DNA of 12,585 bases from Christensenella sp. UBA7584 (GCA_002477805.1 DLKQ01000032.1:1-12585); one strand, 5' to 3'; shown: positions 1 to 6,058, numbered from the stretch's first letter. Made by a program: numbers and translations. Notes: generated from the letters alone by a model not told the origin.

Positions 1-158
1 TACCCAATTTTTCAAGAATTTAATATTTATTTAAGTTTATTTAAAATATACTCTTCCACAACGTGCTTTGACTAAAATTAATTTGAATCTAAGATGCCCA
101 ATCTATATTTCCATTTATTTCATAATTAATTTTTGCATATTGTGCACATACTACCATT

Positions 159-179
159 GCAAGCGAAAAAAATGCTTGC
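159..179 (+). promoter_or_regulatory. Leader hairpin before the Cys-rich peptide gene
   Basis: GCAAGC (159-164) and GCTTGC (174-179) form a 6-bp stem around a 9-base A-rich loop. The hairpin ends 3 bases before the AAAAGGGG ribosome binding site of the gene at 200, so if transcribed it could affect initiation. A perfect TGTGCACA palindrome (141-148) lies just upstream. I could not settle on a promoter; TTGACT (68-73) with TAAGAT (90-95) is the best weak candidate. A regulatory role is inference. Confidence 0.3.
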
Positions 180-199
180 TAGAAAAGGGGTGAAAATCT

Positions 200-349
200 A
201 TGTCAAAACAAGCAGAGTCCAAACAAAAGACAGCTAAGGCAAAAACTCGCGAAAAAAAGTGTAGTTGTAAAAAATGCGAAGCTGGTGCAGAGCTGGGCTA
301 CAAGTCTTGTAAAGCTTCTTGCTGTAAAGCAAGTTGTAGTAAAAAATAG
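200..349 (+). CDS. 49-residue cysteine- and lysine-rich small protein
   Basis: This ORF has ATG at 200, an AAAAGGGGTG ribosome binding site about 8 bases upstream, and a strong terminator 9 bases after the stop, so it looks like a real monocistronic gene. The first 20 residues are polar and basic (K, A, Q, T). The rest holds seven cysteines, at 21, 23, 26, 37, 41, 42 and 46, spaced C-x-C-x2-C, then C-x3-CC-x3-C and separated by lysines. There is no signal peptide or membrane segment. The cysteine spacing would suit metal binding, as in metallothionein-like peptides, but no family is recognised. It does not fit the SCIFF (six cysteines in forty-five residues) peptide pattern and no radical-SAM partner is visible. 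The Cys-cluster-plus-Lys/Ala composition resembles the tail of the DUF1292 protein at 3471-3905. Function is unknown. Confidence 0.65.
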   Translation: MSKQAESKQKTAKAKTREKKCSCKKCEAGAELGYKSCKASCCKASCSKK

Positions 350-358
350 TTAACACCA

Positions 359-385
359 AAAAAGAGCCATCAGGCTCTTTTTATT
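359..385 (+). terminator. Rho-independent terminator of the Cys-rich peptide gene
   Basis: AAAAAGAGCC (359-368) pairs perfectly with GGCTCTTTTT (373-382) around a 4-base ATCA loop. The stem runs directly into a T tract, 9 bases after the stop codon. Confidence 0.9.
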
Positions 386-719
386 GTAATAGGTTAAAGT
401 ATGCCGATGAACAGATTTAATTTTCTCAGTTATTTGTTTTAAGCATAATAAACTAAAATAAAAACCAGATTGGAAAACAACTTTTGTTTAGCTTGTTACT
501 TAAAGATACAAGTAGCATTAGTCTTTCACAACTCTACATATTAATTCATTTTAACAGTTTAAAGGAATTAAATACATAGAAAACTATTAGTTTTTGTACA
601 AACATCATAAAATACTAGGCTTAAAACACTGGAAATATAAATCTTAAAGACAAGTATAGCATTATCTAAAATCTATGCCATATACTTGTTCAAATATTGT
701 ACTAGGTGTTTTAAATCAA
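386..719. other. Gene-free AT-rich stretch
   Basis: No reading frame with a credible ribosome binding site is seen on either strand. It contains an imperfect direct repeat: TAAAGATACAAGTAGCATTA (501-520) and TAAAGACAAGTATAGCATTA (645-664) differ by two small indels. The second copy overlaps the hairpin at 650-689. TACTAGG also occurs twice (613-619 and 699-705). This may be decayed sequence, but I could not recognise its source. Confidence 0.5.
650..689 (-). terminator. Possible terminator hairpin downstream of fakA
   Basis: ACAAGTATAGCAT (650-662) pairs with ATGCCATATACTTGT (675-689) apart from a 2-base bulge, about 33 bases past the fakA stop on the minus strand. The following minus-strand sequence is only moderately T-rich, so termination is plausible but not certain. 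Confidence 0.4.
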
Positions 720-721
720 AA

Positions 722-2362
722 TTAGTCTACAGAAACAATGTAGTAGTAAACAGGCTGACCACCCGAAATAACAGTTACTTCGCATTGTGGGAATCTTTCT
801 GCAACATCTTCTTGCAGTTTATTGGCGTCTTCTTCTTGAACATCTTGCCCATAAAAGAGCGTAATATTTACTTTATTTTCATCAAGCATTTTTTCTAGAA
901 GTTTTATTGTTGCTTCGGAAACGAGATTCTCTTTTGAAACAATTTTTCCACCAGTAAGTCCAATAATGTCGCCTTCTTTAAGGTCAAAGCCATCAACGTG
1001 AGTCTCTCTCACAGCATAAGTTACTGTTCCACTTGAAACAGACTCTTTTGCTGCTTTCATTGTTTCAATATTCTCATCAAGCGTTCCTTCCATATTAAAC
1101 GCGAGCATCGCAGAAACTCCCTCAGGAATTGAGGTTGTTGGGATTACGTGAATAAACTTGTTTGTCAAATTTTGTGCTTGCTCAGCTGCCAAAGTAATAT
1201 TTTTGTTGTTTGGGAATACAAAAACGTGTTCACTTGGAACTTTATTTACAGCATTTGCAATATCCTCTGCACTTGGGTTCATTGTCTGACCACCCTCAAT
1301 AATATAATCAGCACCTAAATCTTTGAACACTTCAGCAATTCCACTACCAGCAGCAACAGAAACCATTCCAAACGCTTTTTGTGCTTGTTGCATTTGTGCT
1401 TGCTTTTTCTTGAGCTCTCTGTTTTGCTCAAGCATATTTTCAATCTTAATATTCCAAATTTCACCCATTTCAAGTGCATAACCAAGTGCAACATTTGGTT
1501 GGTTTGTGTGAACGTGAATTTTAATTAAGGACAAATCCCCAACACAAATAACACTATCGCCAATAGCCATCAACTTTTCCCTCAATTTGTCAATGTCTGA
1601 TTCGGTAGTCTTTTTATTCATATGAATAATCATAAATTCGGTACAATAACCAAATTCTATTTCAGCTAAATCCTCAAAATTTATGTGAAACTGCTCTATT
1701 TCTTCTATTTTCTTCGCGGTCTCATCAACCTCTATGGTCAAATCATCATCACTTGTTAAACCTTTGTAAAATCCGTGGAAAACAGTCAAAATTCCACGTC
1801 CACCAGCATCAACAACACCAGCAGATTTCAAAACAGGAAGCATCTCTGTTGTCTGCTCAAGAATTTCTTCTCCTGTTGAAAGAATTTGCTTAAAGAAAGC
1901 CTCAAAATCTGGATACTTTTTAGCGGCAGATTCTGCTGCTTCTGCCATAACTCTGATTACTGTAAGAATTGTTCCTTCTTTTGGAATTGCTACAGCTTTA
2001 TAAGCCATTCTTGCACCATTTTGCATAGCTTGAGCAAAGAGTTTTGTTGTTATTTCAGGCTGTCTCATTAACTCACTAGACATTCCACGAATAATTTGTG
2101 AAAGGATTACGCCAGAGTTTCCTCTTGCGCCACGAAGTGCACCCTTACTGAACGCCTCTGCCAAAGCTTCCATATTATTTGTTGCACAATTATTTACTTC
2201 ATTTGTTGCAGATTTAAATGTAAGATACATATTGTTTCCAGTATCTCCATCTGGAACTGGATATACATTTAATGAATCAATATATTTCTTTTTACTGTCA
2301 AGGTAATTGTGAGCTCCAATTACCATTTTACGAAAAATCGCACCATTTAAACTTTTTTGCAT
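722..2362 (-). CDS. fakA: Fatty acid kinase ATP-binding subunit FakA (DAK2 / YloV family)
   Basis: FakA phosphorylates fatty acids presented by a FakB (DegV-family) carrier protein, feeding acyl-phosphate into phospholipid synthesis in the cytosol. The protein has 546 residues, normal for the family. The N-terminal DAK2 kinase domain (about 9-205) carries the metal/ATP motif NVYPVPDGDTGNN at 32-44, with D38 and D40, and a GARGNSGV loop at 78-85. The middle domain (about 225-315) has C240 and the H-V-H pair 283/285, matching the Cys and two His that bind zinc in the staphylococcal protein. The C-terminal region (about 330-546) resembles DegV-type folds. The start is supported by TAGGTG upstream. 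It lies 46 bases after the Asp23-family gene and is probably cotranscribed with it. No fakB is visible in the window. Confidence 0.93.
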   Translation of the reverse strand: MQKSLNGAIFRKMVIGAHNYLDSKKKYIDSLNVYPVPDGDTGNNMYLTFKSATNEVNNCATNNMEALAEAFSKGALRGARGNSGVILSQIIRGMSSELMRQPEITTKLFAQAMQNGARMAYKAVAIPKEGTILTVIRVMAEAAESAAKKYPDFEAFFKQILSTGEEILEQTTEMLPVLKSAGVVDAGGRGILTVFHGFYKGLTSDDDLTIEVDETAKKIEEIEQFHINFEDLAEIEFGYCTEFMIIHMNKKTTESDIDKLREKLMAIGDSVICVGDLSLIKIHVHTNQPNVALGYALEMGEIWNIKIENMLEQNRELKKKQAQMQQAQKAFGMVSVAAGSGIAEVFKDLGADYIIEGGQTMNPSAEDIANAVNKVPSEHVFVFPNNKNITLAAEQAQNLTNKFIHVIPTTSIPEGVSAMLAFNMEGTLDENIETMKAAKESVSSGTVTYAVRETHVDGFDLKEGDIIGLTGGKIVSKENLVSEATIKLLEKMLDENKVNITLFYGQDVQEEDANKLQEDVAERFPQCEVTVISGGQPVYYYIVSVD

Positions 2363-2408
2363 TTATAACACCTACTAATTATTTTCAAAATAAAAACAAG
2401 AGAAAGAG

Positions 2409-2759
2409 TTAGACCCTTACTCCAACAACGTTTACATTTACAGTATCAACAATCATTCCTGAAAATTCTTCAACTTTATACTTTACTGTCTTTTTCAAAG
2501 ATTCGGCAACCGCACTGATTGAAACACCATACTTTAAAATAACAAAGAGGTCAATAAAAATTCTATTTTCATTTGTAAGAACCTTTACTCCCTTGCCAAG
2601 TTGCTGTTTTTTAAACAAGTCCGCAAAGTTGTCTGAAAGTTTTTTACTCACAAGGTCAACCACTCCACAACAGTCTAATGCACTAGAAGCTGCAACGGTT
2701 GCAATAGCATCATCTGAAATTGTAATTTTACCATAATAATTGGAAGTAGTTACAGACAT
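2409..2759 (-). CDS. Asp23/Gls24 (YloU) family envelope stress protein
   Basis: This 116-residue protein spans a whole Asp23 domain. It has the early G-x-I-x-I-S strand (10-15), the GVV segment after the first helix, the KGV strand (56-58), the YG turn (77-78) and a C-terminal VNVNVVGVRV strand. Family members are soluble, often associate with the membrane and are linked to envelope homeostasis; their exact activity is not settled. AGAGGGGG precedes the ATG closely. The gene is first in an operon with fakA and divergent from rpmB, the same arrangement as yloU-yloV and rpmB in Bacillus subtilis, which supports the assignment. Two adjacent cysteines (30-31) are unremarkable. It has its own promoter with an inverted repeat over the expected transcription start. 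Confidence 0.9.
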   Translation of the reverse strand: MSVTTSNYYGKITISDDAIATVAASSALDCCGVVDLVSKKLSDNFADLFKKQQLGKGVKVLTNENRIFIDLFVILKYGVSISAVAESLKKTVKYKVEEFSGMIVDTVNVNVVGVRV

Positions 2760-2787
2760 TTATTTCCCCCTCTTGAATTAAATCTTT

Positions 2788-2807
2788 TGATATAATCATT
2801 TATATCA
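2788..2807. promoter_or_regulatory. Perfect inverted repeat over the predicted start of the Asp23-fakA transcript
   Basis: TGATATAA (2788-2795) and TTATATCA (2800-2807) are exact reverse complements separated by 4 bases. The minus-strand -10 box lies at 2813-2818, which puts the transcription start near 2806, inside the repeat. This is the expected place for a repressor operator. No known regulator motif is recognised; it does not match the FapR consensus. Confidence 0.45.
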
Positions 2808-2812
2808 TAGGT

Positions 2813-2841
2813 ATTTTACTAAAAATTTTTAAATTTATCAA
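2813..2841 (-). promoter_or_regulatory. Sigma-A-type promoter of the Asp23-fakA operon
   Basis: On the minus strand, the -35 box TTGATA (2836-2841) and -10 box TAAAAT (2813-2818) are separated by exactly 17 bases. The predicted leader is about 47 bases long. Confidence 0.75.
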
Positions 2842-2870
2842 GCGTTTTTAATAAAATATTCAAAAATACC

Positions 2871-2899
2871 TTGCATTATTTCTTTTTTTATGATAAAAT
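2871..2899 (+). promoter_or_regulatory. Sigma-A-type promoter of rpmB
   Basis: TTGCAT (2871-2876) and TAAAAT (2894-2899) are 17 bases apart, and TG at 2891-2892 gives an extended -10. It lies 41 bases before the rpmB start. Its -35 is 29 bases from the -35 of the divergent promoter. Confidence 0.8.
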
Positions 2900-2940
2900 G
2901 TGTTTGCAATTTCCTAAAAACATAAGAGGGGGTGCTTCAA

Positions 2941-3141
2941 ATGAGTAAAGAATGTGAAATATGTGGCAAGACTAAAATGGCAGGTAACCAAGTTAAACGT
3001 CAAAGTAAATGGGTTTTGAGAAGAACAAATACTCCTCGTCACCCAAATTTACAAACAGTTCATATTGAAGATGACAATGGAAATAATGTAAAAAAGACAG
3101 TTTGCACTCGTTGTCTTAAAAAAATTAAGAGTTGCAACTAA
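2941..3141 (+). CDS. rpmB: Large ribosomal subunit protein bL28
   Basis: This 66-residue basic protein opens with a CEICGK zinc-knuckle half (C5, C8) and carries the second half near the end as CTRC (C55, C58). It is therefore the zinc-binding form of L28. The middle has the family pattern RRTN, then P-N-L-Q-T-V (35-40), and basic residues that contact 23S rRNA. I place the start at ATG 2941, not at the in-frame GTG at 2932, because the AGAGGGGG ribosome binding site (about 2926-2932) would overlap the GTG and is correctly spaced for the ATG. It is transcribed alone from an extended -10 promoter and ends in a strong terminator. A fifth cysteine (C65) at the very end is not part of the zinc site. 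Confidence 0.95.
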   Translation: MSKECEICGKTKMAGNQVKRQSKWVLRRTNTPRHPNLQTVHIEDDNGNNVKKTVCTRCLKKIKSCN

Positions 3142-3168
3142 AAAACATCACTCTCGTGATGTTTTTTA
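3141..3168 (+). terminator. Rho-independent terminator of rpmB
   Basis: AAAACATCAC (3142-3151) pairs with GTGATGTTTT (3156-3165) around a TCTC loop, and T6 follows the GC part. It starts immediately after the rpmB stop codon. Confidence 0.92.
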
Positions 3169-3210
3169 TATTACAAAAGCCACCAGGATACACTGAAAAC
3201 AAAAAGCCAC

Positions 3211-3243
3211 TAGGAAGAAATTCTAAATTTCTTCCTATTTTTT
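3211..3243. terminator. Strong hairpin with T tract inside the 3164-3450 segment
   Basis: TAGGAAGAAATT (3211-3222) pairs perfectly with AATTTCTTCCTA (3226-3237) around a CTA loop, and T6 follows on the plus strand. On the minus strand the stem is followed by GTGGCTTTTTG, so it could also end the remnant frame at 3250-3393, whose stop lies 13 bases away. Confidence 0.6.
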
Positions 3244-3249
3244 AATCTT

Positions 3250-3393
3250 TTAGTGCTCGTAAAATCCTATCAATTCTCCTATAAAAACTTGATGCTCTTT
3301 AATAGACTTTAATACCCCCCAGTATCCCTGTGGTTTTTCATATAACGGGTAAAGCCCTACTTTAAAGGCAGTACGAAATCGTGCGTAGCCTAA
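3250..3393 (-). pseudogene. Remnant reading frame of unknown origin, 47 codons, no start
   Basis: Between an in-frame TAG (3394-3396) and TAA (3250-3252) the minus strand reads 47 codons with protein-like composition, including FRTAFKVGLYPLYEKPQGYW and KEHQVFIGELIGFYEH. There is no start codon or ribosome binding site, and a few more plausible residues lie upstream of the TAG (ALFSNKA). It looks like the C-terminal end of a decayed gene, or a repeat that happens to be translatable. A hairpin follows its stop. I do not recognise a family, and the frame could instead reflect a structured RNA on either strand. Confidence 0.4.
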
Positions 3394-3416
3394 CTATGCC
3401 TTATTGCTAAACAAAG

Positions 3417-3440
3417 CCACCATACTATCTGGTGGTTTTA
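3417..3440 (+). terminator. Hairpin at the right end of the 3164-3450 segment
   Basis: CCACCA (3417-3422) pairs with TGGTGG (3430-3435) around a 7-base loop, followed by TTTTATA. No plus-strand gene ends here, so it would terminate an unannotated transcript or be part of the element itself. Confidence 0.5.
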
Positions 3441-3446
3441 TATTAC

Positions 3447-3472
3447 AAAAAAAAGAGGATACTTCCTCTTTT
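3447..3472 (-). terminator. Rho-independent terminator of the ruvX-DUF1292 operon
   Basis: On the minus strand AAAAGAGGA and TCCTCTTTT pair perfectly around a 4-base loop (3451-3472), followed by a T tract (3447-3450 read in reverse). The stem overlaps the DUF1292 stop codon. Confidence 0.88.
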
Positions 3473-3905
3473 ATTTATCGGACTTCTTAGTCTCTTTTTT
3501 TGCAGTTTTCTTTTCGGCTGGTTTTTTTGTTGGGGCTTTTTTCTTTTCAGATTTTTTACAGTCTTCACATTCACAGCAGTGATCAGAGTGCTCGCCTTTT
3601 TCTTGTTCTTCTACAAGCTCCAAGTAAATTTTGAAAACATCGTCAATAATTTTGTCTTCATTAACCACTTTCAAAAATTGCTCACCTGTTTCATTATCTT
3701 CATCTACAACAAAAATTACAGCCTCATCATCAGCTACACCTTCCATTTTGTCCATTGGTTTTAAAAGCGCATAAAGCTTTTCTTCGTATGGAATTAGCGC
3801 AATTTGCTCAAAGCGAACAGCTTCATCTTTTTCATCATAGAGAACAATTGGTTCACTATCCTCTGCATTTAATAATTTTTCAATTGGATTTTCTTCTTTA
3901 CTCAT
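3471..3905 (-). CDS. DUF1292 family protein (YrzB-like) with a Cys cluster and Lys-rich tail
   Basis: This is a 144-residue acidic protein. Residues about 18-98 form a DUF1292 domain: FEQIALIPYEEKLYALLKP, then D/E-rich loops, an AVIFVVDED strand and a terminal D-D-V-F-K-I-Y-L-E-L helix. The function of this family is unknown. Usual members are near 90-110 residues. Here an extra tail follows, with HSDHCCECEDC at 106-116 (His 106 and 109, Cys 110, 111, 113 and 116), a plausible metal site, and then about 28 residues of K/A/T/P/E repeats likely to be disordered. AAGGAG precedes the ATG at good spacing. It lies 14 bases after ruvX, the same neighbour order as in Bacillus, so the two are surely cotranscribed. 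Confidence 0.87.
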   Translation of the reverse strand: MSKEENPIEKLLNAEDSEPIVLYDEKDEAVRFEQIALIPYEEKLYALLKPMDKMEGVADDEAVIFVVDEDNETGEQFLKVVNEDKIIDDVFKIYLELVEEQEKGEHSDHCCECEDCKKSEKKKAPTKKPAEKKTAKKETKKSDK

Positions 3906-3919
3906 AATATATCTCCTTT

Positions 3920-4327
3920 TTAATTTCGGTTTAAATAATTTTGTAAAATAAGTGTGGCAGCAACCTTGTCAATAACTTTTTTTCTATTCTCACGCCTAAC
4001 ATCAGCTGAAATAAGCATTTTTTCAGCCTCAACAGTCGTCAGTCTTTCGTCTAGATACTCAATTTTTACATTGCATATTTTTAAAATTTCCTCACAAAAC
4101 TGTTTTGTCTTTTCAACGCGGATTCCCGAAGTACCGTCCATATTAAGAGGCAAACCAACAACAAGTGTATCAACCTCTTTTTCTTTTACAAGGTTTGCAA
4201 TATAAGAAACATCTGATTGTAAATTTTTTCGATGATAAGTTTCAAGTCCACTTGCAAACATTCCAAGCGGGTCACTAATTGCCAAACCAATTCTCGCATC
4301 TCCAAAATCTACGCCAAGTTTTCTCAT
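3920..4327 (-). CDS. ruvX: RuvX/YqgF family nuclease (Holliday junction resolvase-like, pre-16S rRNA processing)
   Basis: RuvX/YqgF proteins have an RNase H fold. In different bacteria they are implicated in Holliday junction resolution or in maturation of the 16S rRNA 5' end. With the start at 4327 the protein has 135 residues, normal for the family. The active-site features are all present: GVDFGDARIGLA at 5-16 with D7, VVGLPLNMDGT at 56-66, DERLTT at 93-98 with D93/E94, and DKVAA at 120-124 with D120. GAGGGG lies just before ATG 4327, and an extended -10 promoter sits upstream. This rules out the longer in-frame start at 4375, which lies in the promoter. It is first in an operon with the DUF1292 gene. 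Confidence 0.94.
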   Translation of the reverse strand: MRKLGVDFGDARIGLAISDPLGMFASGLETYHRKNLQSDVSYIANLVKEKEVDTLVVGLPLNMDGTSGIRVEKTKQFCEEILKICNVKIEYLDERLTTVEAEKMLISADVRRENRKKVIDKVAATLILQNYLNRN

Positions 4328-4346
4328 TTTACCCCTCACGATTGCA

Positions 4347-4375
4347 AGTATATCACATTTTATTTTTTTTAGCAA
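4347..4375 (-). promoter_or_regulatory. Promoter of the ruvX-DUF1292 operon
   Basis: On the minus strand, TTGCTA (4370-4375) and TATACT (4347-4352) are 17 bases apart, and TG one base before the -10 gives an extended -10. It predicts a start near 4340 and fixes the ruvX start at 4327. Confidence 0.75.
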
Positions 4376-4562
4376 ACAAATTCGTGTATTAAATTGTCAC
4401 AACTAGAAAAAATTTGCAAAAAAATTTAAAAAATCCCCCACCACAACCTGATAGAGGATTTAAAATTTTCGTATATTTTAGATATTAATTAACTATTTAA
4501 AAAGGGTTAAGTTTTTCTTTTTTTGTCAATTAAGTACTTAAGAAAAATATACATCAAACTAA

Positions 4563-5168
4563 TTATAGATTTCTAAATTCATTTTCAAGTTCTCTTGCTG
4601 CTCTAGTTCTCCTAACTTTACTGTGTTCCATCGTGGCTTCAATTGAAGCCATTGTCTGATCAATAACACCAAGAACATCACTATCTGCATTTGCTCTTTT
4701 TTGGGTATTTTTCATTTCTATAAGTCTTTTTTGAGTTTTGTAGTAACTCGCAGTCGGAACAAATGTGTAAAATTTTTCGCACATTAGCGGAGAGGTCGTT
4801 TGAGCAAGTACCTTGTCTTGATGTCTTGCAACTTTCGCCCAATCACATTTTGCACAAAAATAAATAGAATCATTAAAACTACCTTCATTAAGTATTTGCT
4901 TGTCTATCATCTTTTTATCCTTTTCATCCATTACTTTTGAAGCATAATTTAAAAACTTAGCCTTGTTTTCTGAACTACTGTGTTCAAAGATAAAATCCCA
5001 AGCTTGTTGCCAACCATATGGATTAGTTTTAACTCCAACCAAGATTCTGTTTGTAAGTTTTTCTAGTTCCTCTCTCACTTGCTCGCTTTGTATTCCCCCT
5101 TCATATTTAGCGTGCCTTAAACATACTTTTGCTTCTATCAAAGCAGATTGAATTATCTCTTGCGTCAT
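4563..5168 (-). CDS. Unrecognised 201-residue soluble protein
   Basis: I do not recognise a family. The gene is well supported: ATG at 5168, AAAGGAGTG at ideal spacing, and a near-consensus promoter. The protein is cytosolic by appearance, with no signal peptide or membrane segment. It looks largely helical and carries many charged residues. Features seen: an aromatic patch NPYGWQQAWDFIFEH (49-63), a possible metal site C105-x2-C108 with H116 and C130 downstream, and a basic/acidic helical C-terminus (about 145-200) rich in R, K, E and A. It stands alone between the ruvX operon and sigK with no clear terminator. The position near sigK is not proof of a sporulation role. A zinc-containing structural or nucleic-acid-associated protein is one possibility, by inference only. 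Confidence 0.75.
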   Translation of the reverse strand: MTQEIIQSALIEAKVCLRHAKYEGGIQSEQVREELEKLTNRILVGVKTNPYGWQQAWDFIFEHSSSENKAKFLNYASKVMDEKDKKMIDKQILNEGSFNDSIYFCAKCDWAKVARHQDKVLAQTTSPLMCEKFYTFVPTASYYKTQKRLIEMKNTQKRANADSDVLGVIDQTMASIEATMEHSKVRRTRAARELENEFRNL

Positions 5169-5183
5169 AATTTCACTCCTTTT

Positions 5184-5191
5184 CCACGTGG
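5184..5191. promoter_or_regulatory. Palindrome over the predicted start of the 201-residue protein's transcript
   Basis: The perfect 8-bp palindrome CCACGTGG spans the expected transcription start (about 5187) and lies upstream of the ribosome binding site. It is a candidate operator. A palindrome this short can occur by chance, but its GC-rich sequence stands out in this AT-rich region. Confidence 0.3.
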
Positions 5192-5193
5192 TA

Positions 5194-5222
5194 ATTATAA
5201 CACAATTTCATATAATTTTCAA
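5194..5222 (-). promoter_or_regulatory. Near-consensus promoter of the 201-residue protein gene
   Basis: On the minus strand, TTGAAA (5217-5222) and TATAAT (5194-5199) are 17 bases apart, with TG one base before the -10. It is among the best promoters in the window. Confidence 0.85.
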
Positions 5223-5324
5223 TAGGGTTTTTGAAATTATTTACTTAATAATTTATAAGTTTTTTAGCGATTATTTCGTAATACCTAATATTAAAAATTA
5301 GCTTGTCTTCAAAAAAATTCCATT

Positions 5325-6035
5325 TCAACTATTTAGAAACAATCCTTCGTCCTCTATTTTCTTTTTTACTGTTTCAAGTGCTTTTTTCTCAAGCCTTGAA
5401 ATATACGACCTTGAAATTCCCATTTTTTTCGCCACTTCTCTTTGTGTATAAGCAACAGTTCCGCCAATCCCGAAACGCATTACTAGAATTTTGTACTCCC
5501 TGGTAGTAAGCGTTTCTTTTATAAGATCGATAAGTTTTTCTGTCAAAATATTAGATTCCACCTGTTCCATAACATCAGGTTCAATGTCTGCAACAATATC
5601 ACTCAAGACTACTTCACTATTATCGTTATCCGCACCCAATGTTTCTTCGAGCGAAATTGTTCCTTGGTGCTTTTTTTGAACCCTAAAAAGCATCAAAATT
5701 TCGTTTTCAATACATCGTGCGGCATAAGTCGAAAGTTGTGTGCCTTTATCTTGAGAATAAGAGTTTATTGCCTTTATAAGGCCAATAGCTCCCACTGAAA
5801 TCAAATCATCAGCATCCTTGGTACTATTACTGTATTTTTTTACAATATGTGCAACAAGCCTTAAATTGTGATTTATCAAAATCTTTTTTGCTTCTTGGTC
5901 CCCATTTTTATATTTTTCTATCTGTATTTTTTCTTCTTCTGGAGAAAGTGGCTTTGGAAAATGAGACACATTGTCAACATAAGAAGAAAAGAGCATTATT
6001 TTGTTCATAAAAGTAATAAAGCTCTCTATTATCAT
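5325..6035 (-). CDS. sigK: Sporulation sigma factor, sigma-K type, made as a pro-protein
   Basis: Sigma-K directs late mother-cell transcription during spore formation. The product has 236 residues. It has region 2 (HNLRLVAHIVKKY at 56-68, DLISVGAIGLIKAI at 77-90, YAARCIENEILM at 104-115) and region 4 with a helix-turn-helix (TQREVAKKMGISRSYISRL at about 197-215). The N-terminus is hydrophobic and aligns with the sigma-K pro-sequence. The S-Y-V junction (S18-Y19) followed by FPKPLS matches the site where SpoIVFB cuts Bacillus pro-sigma-K, predicting a mature protein from Y19. I chose ATG 6035 because GGGAGGGGG lies just before it; a longer frame to 6107 would translate through that site and overlap the previous gene. 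The gene is intact, with no intervening skin-type element. Sigma-E is the alternative, but the FPxPLS segment favours sigma-K. Confidence 0.88.
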   Translation of the reverse strand: MIIESFITFMNKIMLFSSYVDNVSHFPKPLSPEEEKIQIEKYKNGDQEAKKILINHNLRLVAHIVKKYSNSTKDADDLISVGAIGLIKAINSYSQDKGTQLSTYAARCIENEILMLFRVQKKHQGTISLEETLGADNDNSEVVLSDIVADIEPDVMEQVESNILTEKLIDLIKETLTTREYKILVMRFGIGGTVAYTQREVAKKMGISRSYISRLEKKALETVKKKIEDEGLFLNS

Positions 6036-6058
6036 TAAACCCCCTCCCAATAATAAAT

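Larger units (their letters stand above)
3164..3450. repeat. 287-bp segment bounded by a 15-bp direct repeat
   Basis: TTTTATATTACAAAA occurs exactly at 3164-3178 and 3436-3450. The segment between is gene-free and contains three copies of an AAAGCCAC motif (near 3177, 3204 and 3414) and two strong hairpins. It also holds an imperfect inverted repeat: AAAAGCCACCAGGATACACTG near 3176 against CAGTATCCCTGTGGTTTTT near 3320. A short open frame lies on the minus strand. The right part (3350-3400) has further small stems such as GGG-TAAAG-CCC and GTACGA/TCGTGC. This could be an inserted small element, a decayed gene with its terminators, or a structured RNA. No transposase or known repeat family is recognised. 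Confidence 0.5.

Noticed and set aside
200..349. The small Cys-rich peptide as a SCIFF/ranthipeptide precursor
   Set aside because: The cysteine spacing and core do not match SCIFF peptides, and no radical-SAM maturase lies in the visible neighbourhood.
686..898. A 70-codon plus-strand frame
   Set aside because: It is antisense to the 3' end of fakA, with no initiation signal.
2932..2940. GTG start for rpmB three codons upstream
   Set aside because: The GTG lies within or against the AGAGGGGG ribosome binding site, which is properly spaced only for the ATG at 2941.
3164..3450. CRISPR array or insertion sequence at the repeat-rich segment
   Set aside because: There are only two copies of the 15-bp repeat, far apart, with no regular spacers, no terminal inverted repeats at the ends and no transposase.
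4328..4375. A longer ruvX starting at 4375
   Set aside because: These codons cover the -35 and -10 boxes of a good promoter, and the family start (MRKLGVDFG) has its own GAGGGG ribosome binding site.
4530..4541. TTAAGTACTTAA palindrome between the 201-residue gene and ruvX as an operator
   Set aside because: It lies downstream of the minus-strand gene and about 150 bases before the ruvX promoter, in very AT-rich DNA where such palindromes arise by chance; no T tract makes it a clear terminator.
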